The notes: generated by a model not told the origin, from the letters alone. Shown: positions 45,784 through 54,738, numbered from the stretch's first letter. The stretch: 64,000 bases of DNA from Bordetella parapertussis (GCA_945861875.1 CAMAWC010000002.1:1-64000), one strand, 5' to 3'. Numbers and translations: made by a program.

Positions 45784-46293
45784 TCAGATCGGCATGGAGA
45801 TGTGGCTCTCGACGGTGAACGTATCCACGACCACGAGGCGCTCGCGCAAGCGCAGCACGCCCCCCTCGTCGACGATCCGGTCGCGGTACTCGCCCACGCT
45901 GAATATCCTGCTGTGGCCTTCGTTGTCGGTGTTCATCATCATGTAGTTAGCGCGCGCGAGCCAGCAATCCCCGTCGCGCCCCGTCACCATCACGTTGCTG
46001 ACGAAGCGCCGCTCGTAGTGGATGTGATAGATGTTGACTTCCAGCAGCGAGACGACACGGTCACGCAGCATGCGCTTGTTCTCGAAGTAAAGCCAATACC
46101 CTTCGAGCCCCTGATCGAGGTTTTCGCGGGAATGAAGCAGGTAGCGGCACTCGTCGCTGAAGAAATCCGGCCACTCGGAGAGGCGGGCTTCGTCCAGACA
46201 GCGTGCATAACGGAAGTTGAGGTCCACCACGCGCCGTTCGAGTTCGGCGGAAACCAGGCTTGTTGCGGCGGCAGTGTTCGATGCTGTGTTCAT
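45784..46293 (-). CDS. aromatic-ring-hydroxylating dioxygenase beta (small) subunit
   Basis: NFRYARCLDEARLSEWPDFFSDECRYLLHSRENLDQGLEGYWLYFENKRMLRDRV; adjacent to alpha subunit. Confidence 0.88.
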   Translation of the reverse strand: MNTASNTAAATSLVSAELERRVVDLNFRYARCLDEARLSEWPDFFSDECRYLLHSRENLDQGLEGYWLYFENKRMLRDRVVSLLEVNIYHIHYERRFVSNVMVTGRDGDCWLARANYMMMNTDNEGHSRIFSVGEYRDRIVDEGGVLRLRERLVVVDTFTVESHISMPI

Positions 46294-46313
46294 GTTGTCT
46301 CCCGGGTCAGATT

Positions 46314-47579
46314 TCAGGCGGCCGCGACCGCGAAGCCCATCAGGTCGCAATAGCCCTTCCAGAACGCGCGTATCGGCACCTCCGTGACCAGATGCTCCTG
46401 GTCGCCGCAGTCGCCGCGCCCGCCCATTTCGACGAATGCGTGCCCGCGGCCGTGGTCGCCCTGTATCGCCGCATGCGCAATCTCCAGCGCCTCCGCGTCC
46501 TCCATGGAAAGGTATCCGCCCGGCCCCAGCAGGTTGCCCTGCACGCGGCGCGACTGGCTATGTTCCGCGGATTCGTCCGCGTATTCGAAATTGATCCAGA
46601 CCAGTTCGAACTCGTCCACGCTTTTCGGAATGATGTGCCGGAAGCCCAGGTGGTTCGAGATCTGCGCCAGGACGAAGGTGGGGAACATCGACAGCACCGT
46701 CGAGACCATGCCGTCGGCATGCTCCTCGAAGAACGCGACCACCTCCGGCGCTTCCAGCTGGAACTGCGGCTTGAAGGTGTCAATCTTTGCGTAGGTGTTG
46801 CCGACCTTCTCGTCCTTCGTTCCGTAGGTCGTCAGCACGCAGTGCAGGCCGTTTTGCGCCATCACGGTCGAGCCGCGCTGCGAAGTGCGGAACATGCCGA
46901 ACTTGGAGTTGAAGCCGTGCAGCAGGGCGCCGTGATAGCAATCCTTGAGATTCTCCACGTACAGCTTCCAGTTGCCCTTGATCAGCTGCCGCTGGTAGCC
47001 GACCACCTTGATCGGCCGGCTGCACAGCGCATCGAACCGCTGCCGCACCGGCTCGCCCATGTAGTCGGTGAGCGGCTCCATGTCGTGCGCGAAGGTGGCG
47101 AACACGACCCCCCGGTACGACTCCACCCGCAGTTTTTCCAGGCTGTGCTCCTCGGGCCTGAAGTCCTTCGGATAGCCGCCGTTGCCGTTGATGCCGCGCC
47201 GGTAGGGAACGCCCAGCAGGTTGCCCGCCACGTCGTAACTCCACTGGTGGTAGATGCATGTGTGCGTGTCGGCGTGGCCGCGCTTGCGGCGCACCACCGC
47301 GGCGCCGCGGTGGGCGCAGCGATTGACGAACACATGCAGTGCGCCGTCCTCGCCCCGGCTGAGCACCACCGAGGTCGCCCCGATGTAGTTGGTGACGAAA
47401 TCCCCGGGGTTCGGTATCTCCGCCTCCAGGCCAACGTAGTTCCAGGTGCGGCCGCGGAATATCCGGTCCTGTTCGAGATCGAAGAGGCCCGGGTCGACGT
47501 GCACCGCGAACGGAACCTGGGTGAAGTCGGCGCGCGGCCAGACCAGCTCGGGGATTCCGGATTTCAATACTGCGCTCAT
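46314..47579 (-). CDS. Rieske ring-hydroxylating dioxygenase alpha subunit
   Basis: Rieske cluster CAHRGAAVV...CIYHQWSYDVAGNL; mononuclear iron motif NLKDCYHGALLHGF. Confidence 0.94.
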   Translation of the reverse strand: MSAVLKSGIPELVWPRADFTQVPFAVHVDPGLFDLEQDRIFRGRTWNYVGLEAEIPNPGDFVTNYIGATSVVLSRGEDGALHVFVNRCAHRGAAVVRRKRGHADTHTCIYHQWSYDVAGNLLGVPYRRGINGNGGYPKDFRPEEHSLEKLRVESYRGVVFATFAHDMEPLTDYMGEPVRQRFDALCSRPIKVVGYQRQLIKGNWKLYVENLKDCYHGALLHGFNSKFGMFRTSQRGSTVMAQNGLHCVLTTYGTKDEKVGNTYAKIDTFKPQFQLEAPEVVAFFEEHADGMVSTVLSMFPTFVLAQISNHLGFRHIIPKSVDEFELVWINFEYADESAEHSQSRRVQGNLLGPGGYLSMEDAEALEIAHAAIQGDHGRGHAFVEMGGRGDCGDQEHLVTEVPIRAFWKGYCDLMGFAVAAA

Positions 47580-47676
47580 GAGAGACTCCTTGGGACGAGG
47601 GATGACAGATGACGGGTGGGCGGGTTTGCGCTCCCGCGGCGTTGCGGATTGGAAGCCATCAGTTGACCATGCTGCG

Positions 47677-48096
47677 TCAAAGACGGATGTCGACCGGTAC
47701 TGTTTCATAGGCGGCGGGCATGGTCACCTCCAGCACCTCCAGGTCCGGCGTGTAGTCGATCACATCGTGCGCCCCGCGCGGCGGCTGGTAGAGACAGCCT
47801 CCGGCTTCGACCACGATGTCGTCGCCGGAGCCCTCCCAGCGGTAGGTGACCCGCCCCTTGAGTATGTAGACCATGTGGAAGTCGAGTTTGTGCCAGTGGA
47901 CGCCCTGCGGACCCTTGCACGGTCCGAGCGCGCGCATGTGGAAGGCGCCGACCGTTCCCGCGCTCGCCGCGGCCATGCCCAGATCGCGCACCTCGAAAGC
48001 CGACCAGGCGTCGCGCGGCTTGAATGCCCCGGGGCTGAGGGGCGCGATGCACAGCTTGCTGAATGCATCGGTCAGGCGATCGATCTCGGTCTTCAT
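47677..48096 (-). CDS. cupin-domain protein
   Basis: GPCKGPQGVHWHKLDFHMVYILKGRVTYRWEGSGDDIVVEAGGCLYQPPRGAHDVIDY. Confidence 0.88.
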   Translation of the reverse strand: MKTEIDRLTDAFSKLCIAPLSPGAFKPRDAWSAFEVRDLGMAAASAGTVGAFHMRALGPCKGPQGVHWHKLDFHMVYILKGRVTYRWEGSGDDIVVEAGGCLYQPPRGAHDVIDYTPDLEVLEVTMPAAYETVPVDIRL

Positions 48097-48203
48097 TGTG
48101 GCCTCCTTGTGCAACACGCTGCGACCGGTGTTCCGTACCCGACCGCTTTCAGCAGCCCGCCAGGGCTGCGCCGGTTGCGGGTGTGCAATCCTGACCCGGA
48201 CAA

Positions 48204-48220
48204 CGTCAAGCTATCGTCAA
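48204..48220. promoter_or_regulatory. Candidate SARP/BTAD operator: CGTCAA direct repeats 11 bp apart
   Basis: CGTCAAGCTATCGTCAAAGC in the divergent region between cupin and BTAD-PAS genes. Confidence 0.35.
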
Positions 48221-48255
48221 AGCGCGGCCGGGGGCTAGGGTGTAAAATTTCGCGC

Positions 48256-49467
48256 ATGCGCGATCGGAATACGACACGAAACCCGAAACGAATCCACGCA
48301 CCGTTGCTGGAATTGCGGCTGCTGGGCTGTTTTTCGGCCCTGGCATGCGGCAAGCCCGTGGTCCTGCGCGCGCGCAAGGATCGCGCCCTGCTGGCGTACC
48401 TCGCGCTTTCCTCCGGACGCGGCTGCAGTCGCGAGCGGCTCGCCGATATCCTTTGGGGCGAGGTCGAGGGCGACGCGCGCCACAGCCTGCGCCAGAGCCT
48501 GTCGGCGATTTCCCGCGCCATTGCCGGCGCGCACCCGGCGTCTGCGCGCGCGCTGCAGGTCGATCGTGACAAAGTGAGCCTGGAACCGGATTGCGTCGTG
48601 GTCGATGCGCTGCGCGTGCGCACCCTGCTACAGAGCAAATCCGCGTTGGAGCTGGAGGCAGGCGGGCAACTGCATGCGGGCCGCCTGCTGGAGGATCTCG
48701 GCCGCGTCTCGCCGCACTTCGACGACTGGCTGGTGGCGGAGCGCGAACAGCTTGCGGTCGAGGCAATCAACGCCAATCGCCTGCTGCTCGATCTGCACGC
48801 GGCGGCAGGCACGCCGGAAAAAGCCATCGCGGCGGCCTCGCGGCTGGTCGCTACCGATCCTTTCCGGGAAGAGGCTCGCCTCGAGCTGATTTTCCTGTAC
48901 GCCGAATGCGGCCACACGCGGGCGGCGATCGCGCAGTACGAAGCGTATGCCACGCTGTTGCGCGAGGAACTCGGCGCGCAGCCAGGCGAAGCGGCCACGC
49001 AGGTGCATCGATTGCTGCTGGAGGGCGAGACGCCGGCGCGGCGCGGCCGGCGCGCGAACATGCCCGCGCGCATGCCCCCGGTCCCGGGCGCGAAAGATGA
49101 ACCGCTGCGGCACGCGGTCCTCGTGCTCGAACAGATGCCCGATTGCATCGTCATTACGGATCTTGACGGGTGCATCGTCGGCTGGAACGAATGGGCGACG
49201 CGCAACTTCGGTTACGACAAGTGCGAGGTGCTCGGGCGCAAGCCCATTTTCCTGTACGGGCCCGGCGCGGACGGCCGCCTGACGGACGAACTCATCGCCA
49301 AGGCGCTGCGCCATGGACGCTGGTCCTGCGTGCTGCGCCTGTTCAACAAGAACGGATCTTCCCGCCTGCACCAGCGCACCATGCTGCCGCTGCGGGACGA
49401 GAACGCTCGCGTCGTCGGTGTATTCGGCGTGACGCGGCCGCTGACGCGGCCCATCCCGGGGCTGTAG
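48256..49467 (+). CDS. BTAD (SARP-like) transcriptional activator with C-terminal PAS domain
   Basis: LELRLLGCFSALACGKPVVLRARKDRALLAYLALSSGRGCSRERLADILWG...; BTAD repeats; PAS QMPDCIVITDLDGCIVGWNEWATRNFGYDKCEVLGRKPIFLYGP...GVFGVTRPL. Confidence 0.88.
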   Translation: MRDRNTTRNPKRIHAPLLELRLLGCFSALACGKPVVLRARKDRALLAYLALSSGRGCSRERLADILWGEVEGDARHSLRQSLSAISRAIAGAHPASARALQVDRDKVSLEPDCVVVDALRVRTLLQSKSALELEAGGQLHAGRLLEDLGRVSPHFDDWLVAEREQLAVEAINANRLLLDLHAAAGTPEKAIAAASRLVATDPFREEARLELIFLYAECGHTRAAIAQYEAYATLLREELGAQPGEAATQVHRLLLEGETPARRGRRANMPARMPPVPGAKDEPLRHAVLVLEQMPDCIVITDLDGCIVGWNEWATRNFGYDKCEVLGRKPIFLYGPGADGRLTDELIAKALRHGRWSCVLRLFNKNGSSRLHQRTMLPLRDENARVVGVFGVTRPLTRPIPGL

Positions 49468-49515
49468 TTTTTCCGCGGGTTTGAGGAGAAGACACGATTC
49501 GCGCTTTTAATCACG

Positions 49516-49761
49516 CTAAGCGGCGGCGGCGGACTCCTGCACACGGTTCCGTAGCGGCCGGAATTGCTTCGGGCCGAGTATTGGGCACAACGCCCGCGTG
49601 TTTTTCTCGTCCCGGACGGCAACTGTGCGCAGGCTCAGCACCTTCTGACCGGCACGCAGCCCCAGCGCGATGCGATACGTGCACGAGGCCGCCTGCAATG
49701 ATGCCAACGGATTAGCCGCATCCATGTTGGCCAGGCAGGTCATGCCCTGCTCTTTGACCAC
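49516..49761 (-). pseudogene. Degenerate transposase fragment (IS91-like by recollection)
   Basis: ASCTYRIALGLRAGQKVLSLRTVAVRDEKNTRALC resembles a segment of some proteobacterial transposases; short and isolated. Confidence 0.35.
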
Positions 49762-49871
49762 AGCAATCCGGTGATCAGCATGGTTACGGCTTTTGTTTGT
49801 ATCGATACGGTTTTATTGAGCAAGCTTCGAACCATGCAGGCGTGGCACTACCTTGAGCATTTGAAGGGCTG

Positions 49872-50075
49872 ATTCCCCTCCTCCTCAAGGAGGAGGGGTC
49901 CGCCGCAGGCGGGGGTGGTAGTAGGGTTCGTGCTCAATGCGCAGCCCTATTCCCTTGCAGGGTGCGTTCTGACCGGTAGGCCAGAACCGCTCAGCCGGCG
50001 CGGCGCATGCTCCGCGAAATCCCGGCTTCGCCCCCTTCGCTTCGCGCCACCCCTCCTCTTCAAGGAGGGGAATAA
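49872..50075. repeat. Pair of palindromic CCCCTCC...GGAGGGG elements in inverted orientation
   Basis: CCCCTCCTCC TCAA GGAGGAGGGG at 49875-49898 and CACCCCTCCTCTTCAAGGAGGGGAATAA at about 50050-50074. Confidence 0.75.
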
Positions 50076-50237
50076 CTCAGTGTTCACCCTAAAGCAGCGC
50101 CTTGGACATGCGGTGTTCTGAGGCGCTCCCCTCTGCACCCTCACTGCATCGCCCTTAATTGCGGCGGGGGCGCATGATGCTGGTGCGGCCGGCTTGGGGG
50201 CTGTTCACCGGGGCGGGAGTGCTTTAGGCTAGCCGCC

Positions 50238-51683
50238 ATGATCGATCTTGCGATTACCGGGCTTTCCGCCGTCGAACTGTCGCGCCGCGTGCGCGCGCGC
50301 GAATTGTCCGCGGTCGAGGTGCTGAACGCGCATCTTGCCGCGATAGAACGCCACAATCCGGCGCTCAATGCCATTTGCACCCTGGCGGCGGAGCAGGCGT
50401 TGGCGGCGGCGCAAGACACCGATGCGCGCATCGGCCGCGGGGAGGCCGCCGGTGCGCTCGCCGGCGTGCCGGTGGGCATCAAGGACGTGACGCCGACGGC
50501 GGGCATTCGCACCACCTACGGCTCGACGCTGTTTGCCGACAACGTGCCGACCGAGGATGCCGAGGCGGTGACGCGTCTCAAGGCTGCGGGCGCCATTGTC
50601 ATCGGCAAGACCAACACCCCGGAATTTGCCACCGGCGGCAACACCTTCAACGCGGTGTTCGGCGCGACGCGCAACCCCTGGGATACGCGCCTGTCGGCAA
50701 GCGGCTCCACCGGCGGCGGTGCGGCGGCGCTGGCGGCGCGCATGATCGCGCTGGCAGAGGGCACCGACCACGGCGGCTCGATGCGCACGCCGGCGGCGTT
50801 TTGCGGCGTAGTGGGACTGCGCACCACGCCCGGCCTGATTCCGAAGAATCCGGGCGAGCTGCCCTGGCACGACCAGAGCGTGGCCGGGCCGATGGCGCGT
50901 GACGCCCTCGATTGCGCGCTGATGCTCGACGCCATGACCGGCTTGTCTCGGCGCTCGCCGCTGTCCTGTGTCGCGCCGTGGGCGAGCGCTTACGCGCTGG
51001 TATCGACAGCGCGCGACCTCACCGGCCTGCGTGTCGCCTATGCGCCGGAGCTCGGCCGTGTCGGCATGGACAGCGAAGTCGAGGCGCTGTGCCGCAAGGC
51101 GGCGCGCGATCTTGCCGCCCGCGGTGCGACGGTCGATGAGATCGAGGTCGATTTTTCCGATGCGCGCGACGCCTTCATGGTGTTGCGCGGCGAAACCATG
51201 GTCGGCAACCACCTCGAGCGCCTCGGCCGGCTGGATGAGATCGGCATCAATACCGCCAATAACATCCGCGCCGGTTTGCAAGTGACGGTGACGGACATCG
51301 CGGCAGCCGAAAAAAAACGCGCCGAGGTCTGGCTGCGTTTCGCCGCGCTGTTCGAGCGCTACGATGTGCTGCTGACACCGACCGCAACCGTGCCGCCCTT
51401 TCCGGTGGAACAAAACTATCCCGAGTCCATCAACGGCCGAAAGCTTGACAACTACATCGACTGGGCATCGCAGACTTTCCTGATTTCGCTGCCGGCGCTG
51501 CCGGCGGCGAGTGTGCCGGCCGGCCTCACGGCGGGCGGCCTGCCGGTCGGTCTGCAGATTGTCGGGCCGCGCTTTGCCGAACCGGTCATCCTTACGGTGG
51601 CAAAAATGGTGCAGCAGGCGCATCCTGTGGGCTTGCCTGGGCTTGTCGCCGTGGCGACAGGCCGAGCGCAGGGCCGCAGGTAA
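50238..51683 (+). CDS. amidase signature family protein
   Basis: VPVGIKDVTPTAGIRTTYGS, SASGSTGGGAAALAARMIALAEGTDHGGSMRTPAAFCGVVGLRTTPG (Ser-cisSer-Lys). Confidence 0.93.
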   Translation: MIDLAITGLSAVELSRRVRARELSAVEVLNAHLAAIERHNPALNAICTLAAEQALAAAQDTDARIGRGEAAGALAGVPVGIKDVTPTAGIRTTYGSTLFADNVPTEDAEAVTRLKAAGAIVIGKTNTPEFATGGNTFNAVFGATRNPWDTRLSASGSTGGGAAALAARMIALAEGTDHGGSMRTPAAFCGVVGLRTTPGLIPKNPGELPWHDQSVAGPMARDALDCALMLDAMTGLSRRSPLSCVAPWASAYALVSTARDLTGLRVAYAPELGRVGMDSEVEALCRKAARDLAARGATVDEIEVDFSDARDAFMVLRGETMVGNHLERLGRLDEIGINTANNIRAGLQVTVTDIAAAEKKRAEVWLRFAALFERYDVLLTPTATVPPFPVEQNYPESINGRKLDNYIDWASQTFLISLPALPAASVPAGLTAGGLPVGLQIVGPRFAEPVILTVAKMVQQAHPVGLPGLVAVATGRAQGRR

Positions 51684-51834
51684 AAGTGTATAGGAAATTC
51701 AAACCACCTTTTTCTCCATGCACTGACTGTACCAGCCTGAAAAATTACACTGACCCTATTTACGAATAATACATTCGAGATCCCTTAAAAATCGGGGTGC
51801 CGGGGCGGGCTTGTTTACCCCGGCGCCCGCTGGC

Positions 51835-53889
51835 TCAGACGATCTTCCACATAGCCATCATGCCGTGGTCTTCGTGCACCACGTTATGGCAGTGCATGGG
51901 GTAGATGCCCTTGTAATCGCGAAAGCGCATCGCCGTGGTGATGGTCGCGCTCGGGTCGATGCGGTACACATCGAAGCGCCCGTTCTCCAGCGCGCGGGTT
52001 GGGTCGGGCTGCGCCGCGCCGTTGTAGTCGAGGATGCGGCCCTCTTCATAGTGCACGTGCAGCGGATGCGACCAGGAGCCGCCGCCGTTCTTGTGCGTCC
52101 ATATCTCGGCCGAGCCCTCGGTCACTTCGTAGGGTGCGGCAAAACGGTCGAACACTGCGCCGTTGGCCACCCAGGTGCCGCTGCCGCGGCCCCACACCCA
52201 TTCCTTTTTCTTGAGCACGGGCAGGTTGGGCAGATCGGGCAGCGGGCGCAGCGCCATGCCGGCGACGATTTTGGTGCTGTTGTCGGTGAGGCCGGTGCGC
52301 TTGGCCTCGACCACGAACTTGATCGCCGCCTGGCTCAGCGCCGGGTCGAGCAGTTTGCCCGACGGGCCGCGACCGTTGGTCTGCTCGGCGCGGTTGACGA
52401 AGTAAAACTCGGTGCCCGGCTTCATGTTGGTGAAATCGAGGATGACGTCAAAGCGTTGCGCCACACCGTGCTTGAAACTGGTCGTGGTGACCGCTCTGGG
52501 CATCAGGTTGCCGTCGTTGCCGATCACCGTTATCGGCACAAAGTTCGCGCCCGTGCCCTGGCGCAGCCACCACCAGTAGAAACGGCTCGGGCCGCCGTTG
52601 TACATGCGGATGCGATAGCGCCGCGGCTGTACGTTCATGAACGGCTGGATGGTGCCGTTCACCGTCAGCTTGTCGCCGATGGCGCCATCCAGGCAGGCGA
52701 GCGGGTAGAAGTCCACGCCCTGCGGATCGAACTGGCGGTCATGGAACATCATCGGCACGTCAAACTCGTAGGGGAAGCTGCCCACGTCCTGCGAGTGGGT
52801 CGGGAAGCGGATGCCGGTGGTGCCGACCACGGTCTCGTCGCCGGTGTCGCACTCGTCATAGATCGGCGCCGCGCCGAACAGGCCGGCGTAGACGTTCTGC
52901 GCAGTGAAGTCGTGCTTGTGGTCGTGGAACCAGAGCGAGCCGAGGGCCTCGCGCCAGTCCCCGCGCACGCCCGCCTTGTTGGCGGGGATCTTGTGCTTGC
53001 TGTTCGGATCTTGCGATTCGAGAATGCCGGCGTACAGGTTGGGGTAATGGTGATCCCAGAACTTGCCCGGGTAGTTGTAATAAAGCGGGCCCCCGTCGCT
53101 CTCGGAGGGGGTGTGGAAGTTGTGCATGTGGGTCGCTATGACCGAGGTGCCAAAGCCCAGGGCAGAGGTGGCATCCACGGCGCTGTCAGGCAGCTCGTTG
53201 TAAATGCGAATCAGCGGCGAGCGGCCGTACTTGGTGCGAAACACCGGGCCGGGCACGCCGGTGCAGCGGTTCGTAGCCGCCAGGCCAGTGGTGCCGGCTT
53301 TCTCGTCGAATTCGCGGTCGACAAACCCCCACGCCGGCTGGCCTTGCAAGCCCGCCGGCATGTCGGTGTGCCAGACGTGCTGGTGCTGAACGGCGCGCAT
53401 CTCGTAGAAGTCCTTGGGCGGGGCGAGCAGGCCGGTGTCCTTGTCGGTGCCGTCCCAGGCCTGGTGGCGAAGATTGGCGTAGGGCGTGGCAGAGGACATC
53501 TCCGGGTGCTCCTCGAGCAGGCGCAGCTTGGAGTCCAGTGGGTTGCTGGGGGCGCTGGTCGGCTTGCCACCGCGCAGGAACATGGTGTCCTGCAGTTCCG
53601 ACACGCTGCTCTTGACGCTGTAGGTGGGGTTCATCTCTTCAAGGCGGTTGAATGCGTCCTTGAACGGGGTGGTGCGCGGGCTGATCAGATCGACGCCCGG
53701 AATCGGACAAACCGGGGTGGAGGCGCCATAGGCCGCGCGCATGCTCAGGCCCTGAATGGGCAGCAGCATGCCGGTGCTGGCGCTCAGCACACCAAGCTTC
53801 AGAAGATTGCGACGATCAAGGCCCGAGCGCGTGAGTTCACGCTGGGTGTCCATGGTGCGTTGAATCAATTGCTGCTGTTTTCTGTTCAT
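51835..53889 (-). CDS. Tat-exported multicopper oxidase
   Basis: Twin-arginine leader LDRRNLLKLGVLSAS; copper motifs VIATHMHNFHTPSE, LWFHDHKHDFT, HPLHVHYEEG, MHCHNVVHEDHGMMAMWKIV. Confidence 0.92.
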   Translation of the reverse strand: MNRKQQQLIQRTMDTQRELTRSGLDRRNLLKLGVLSASTGMLLPIQGLSMRAAYGASTPVCPIPGVDLISPRTTPFKDAFNRLEEMNPTYSVKSSVSELQDTMFLRGGKPTSAPSNPLDSKLRLLEEHPEMSSATPYANLRHQAWDGTDKDTGLLAPPKDFYEMRAVQHQHVWHTDMPAGLQGQPAWGFVDREFDEKAGTTGLAATNRCTGVPGPVFRTKYGRSPLIRIYNELPDSAVDATSALGFGTSVIATHMHNFHTPSESDGGPLYYNYPGKFWDHHYPNLYAGILESQDPNSKHKIPANKAGVRGDWREALGSLWFHDHKHDFTAQNVYAGLFGAAPIYDECDTGDETVVGTTGIRFPTHSQDVGSFPYEFDVPMMFHDRQFDPQGVDFYPLACLDGAIGDKLTVNGTIQPFMNVQPRRYRIRMYNGGPSRFYWWWLRQGTGANFVPITVIGNDGNLMPRAVTTTSFKHGVAQRFDVILDFTNMKPGTEFYFVNRAEQTNGRGPSGKLLDPALSQAAIKFVVEAKRTGLTDNSTKIVAGMALRPLPDLPNLPVLKKKEWVWGRGSGTWVANGAVFDRFAAPYEVTEGSAEIWTHKNGGGSWSHPLHVHYEEGRILDYNGAAQPDPTRALENGRFDVYRIDPSATITTAMRFRDYKGIYPMHCHNVVHEDHGMMAMWKIV

Positions 53890-53948
53890 TTGAGATTTCC
53901 TCCGTGGTTTATTAATTGTCAAGCGATGGTTGTACTTGCTGAGTAATC

Positions 53949-53982
53949 CATTTATTTCAATAAATGACATTTATTTCAATAA
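53949..53982. repeat. Direct repeat CATTTATTTCAATAA x2 (19-bp period), first copy in a palindrome
   Basis: CATTTATTTCAATAA atga CATTTATTTCAATAA upstream of the multicopper oxidase start. Confidence 0.85.
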
Positions 53983-54239
53983 TTTCTAAGTGGATCGGAG
54001 CATTGTTTGTGCCAGACAGAACGCTTATCTTTTTTTTCTATAACTATATGTTTTTAATATAAATTAAAAAAATAGATTTTAAGTTCCCGGCGAAGCAATT
54101 GGGTCACTTGATCCAAAACCCCCAATTTTTTTGGGTTAACACCCATTCCCCCCCCCCAGAATTCACCTCAGGCGGCAACCTTGCTTGTTGTCGTATTGTT
54201 TGAAATATATGCAAACATGCTGAAAATTTTCTTTGCGCC

Positions 54240-54470
54240 AAAACGGCACAGAACGCGGTGTTCATCGGCGGCCCCGGTACGGACAAGACGCGTTTGGCCA
54301 CCGCCATCGCAGTGTCCGGCATCGCTTTGCAGGGCAAACGGGTGCGCTTCTACTCCACGGTCGATCTGGTCAGTGTCCTGGCGCGGGAGAAGCACGACGG
54401 CAAGGCCGGGCGGATTGCGCGGTCGCTGATGCGCATGGACCTGGTGGGGGCTGTGTTGCAGGATTTACCG
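54240..54470 (+). pseudogene. istB: istB (IS21-family helper ATPase) fragment
   Basis: KTAQNAVFIGGPGTDKTRLATAIAVSGIALQGKRVRFYSTVDLVSVLAREKHDGKAGRIARSLMRMDLV; lacks N-terminus and the rest of the ATPase, Walker A GTGKT changed to GTDKT. Confidence 0.8.
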
Positions 54471-54738
54471 ACTCGTTCGTGCAAAAGCCAGCGCAGAGGT
54501 CGCGACGGGACTCCTGAACACACAGCGGGGGGGTGGCCCGGGGGTGGTGGGGTCGGACTTGCAGGGTTTGGCTTGGGGCGGCCTATGCGTGCTTGACGAA
54601 CGGGGCTGGAGTACTAAGGAGTTTCGGGCAAGCCTCACCCCGTCAGCACCATCTAACTGAATTGCCTACATCACGCCTACACGAAATAGGTTGGCCAGCT
54701 TGTTTGAGACAAGAAATTTAGTAACTATTTGTTTTTAT

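Noticed and set aside
45631-46353. Plus-strand ORF encoding ATLNQ-like pentapeptides across the 15-bp repeat
   Set aside because: The pentapeptides are a by-product of a 15-bp period being a multiple of three. The rest of the ORF is antisense to the dioxygenase beta gene.
46260-47612. 450-aa plus-strand ORF opposite the Rieske alpha subunit
   Set aside because: Shadow ORF; the Rieske and mononuclear iron motifs are on the minus strand.
51811-53946. 711-aa plus-strand ORF fully antisense to the multicopper oxidase
   Set aside because: Shadow ORF from high-GC codon bias. It is His/Val/Arg-rich with no recognisable domain, whereas the opposite strand has complete copper motifs.
54104-54337. 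77-aa minus-strand ORF in the AT-rich/istB region
   Set aside because: Antisense to the istB fragment, with no recognisable domain.
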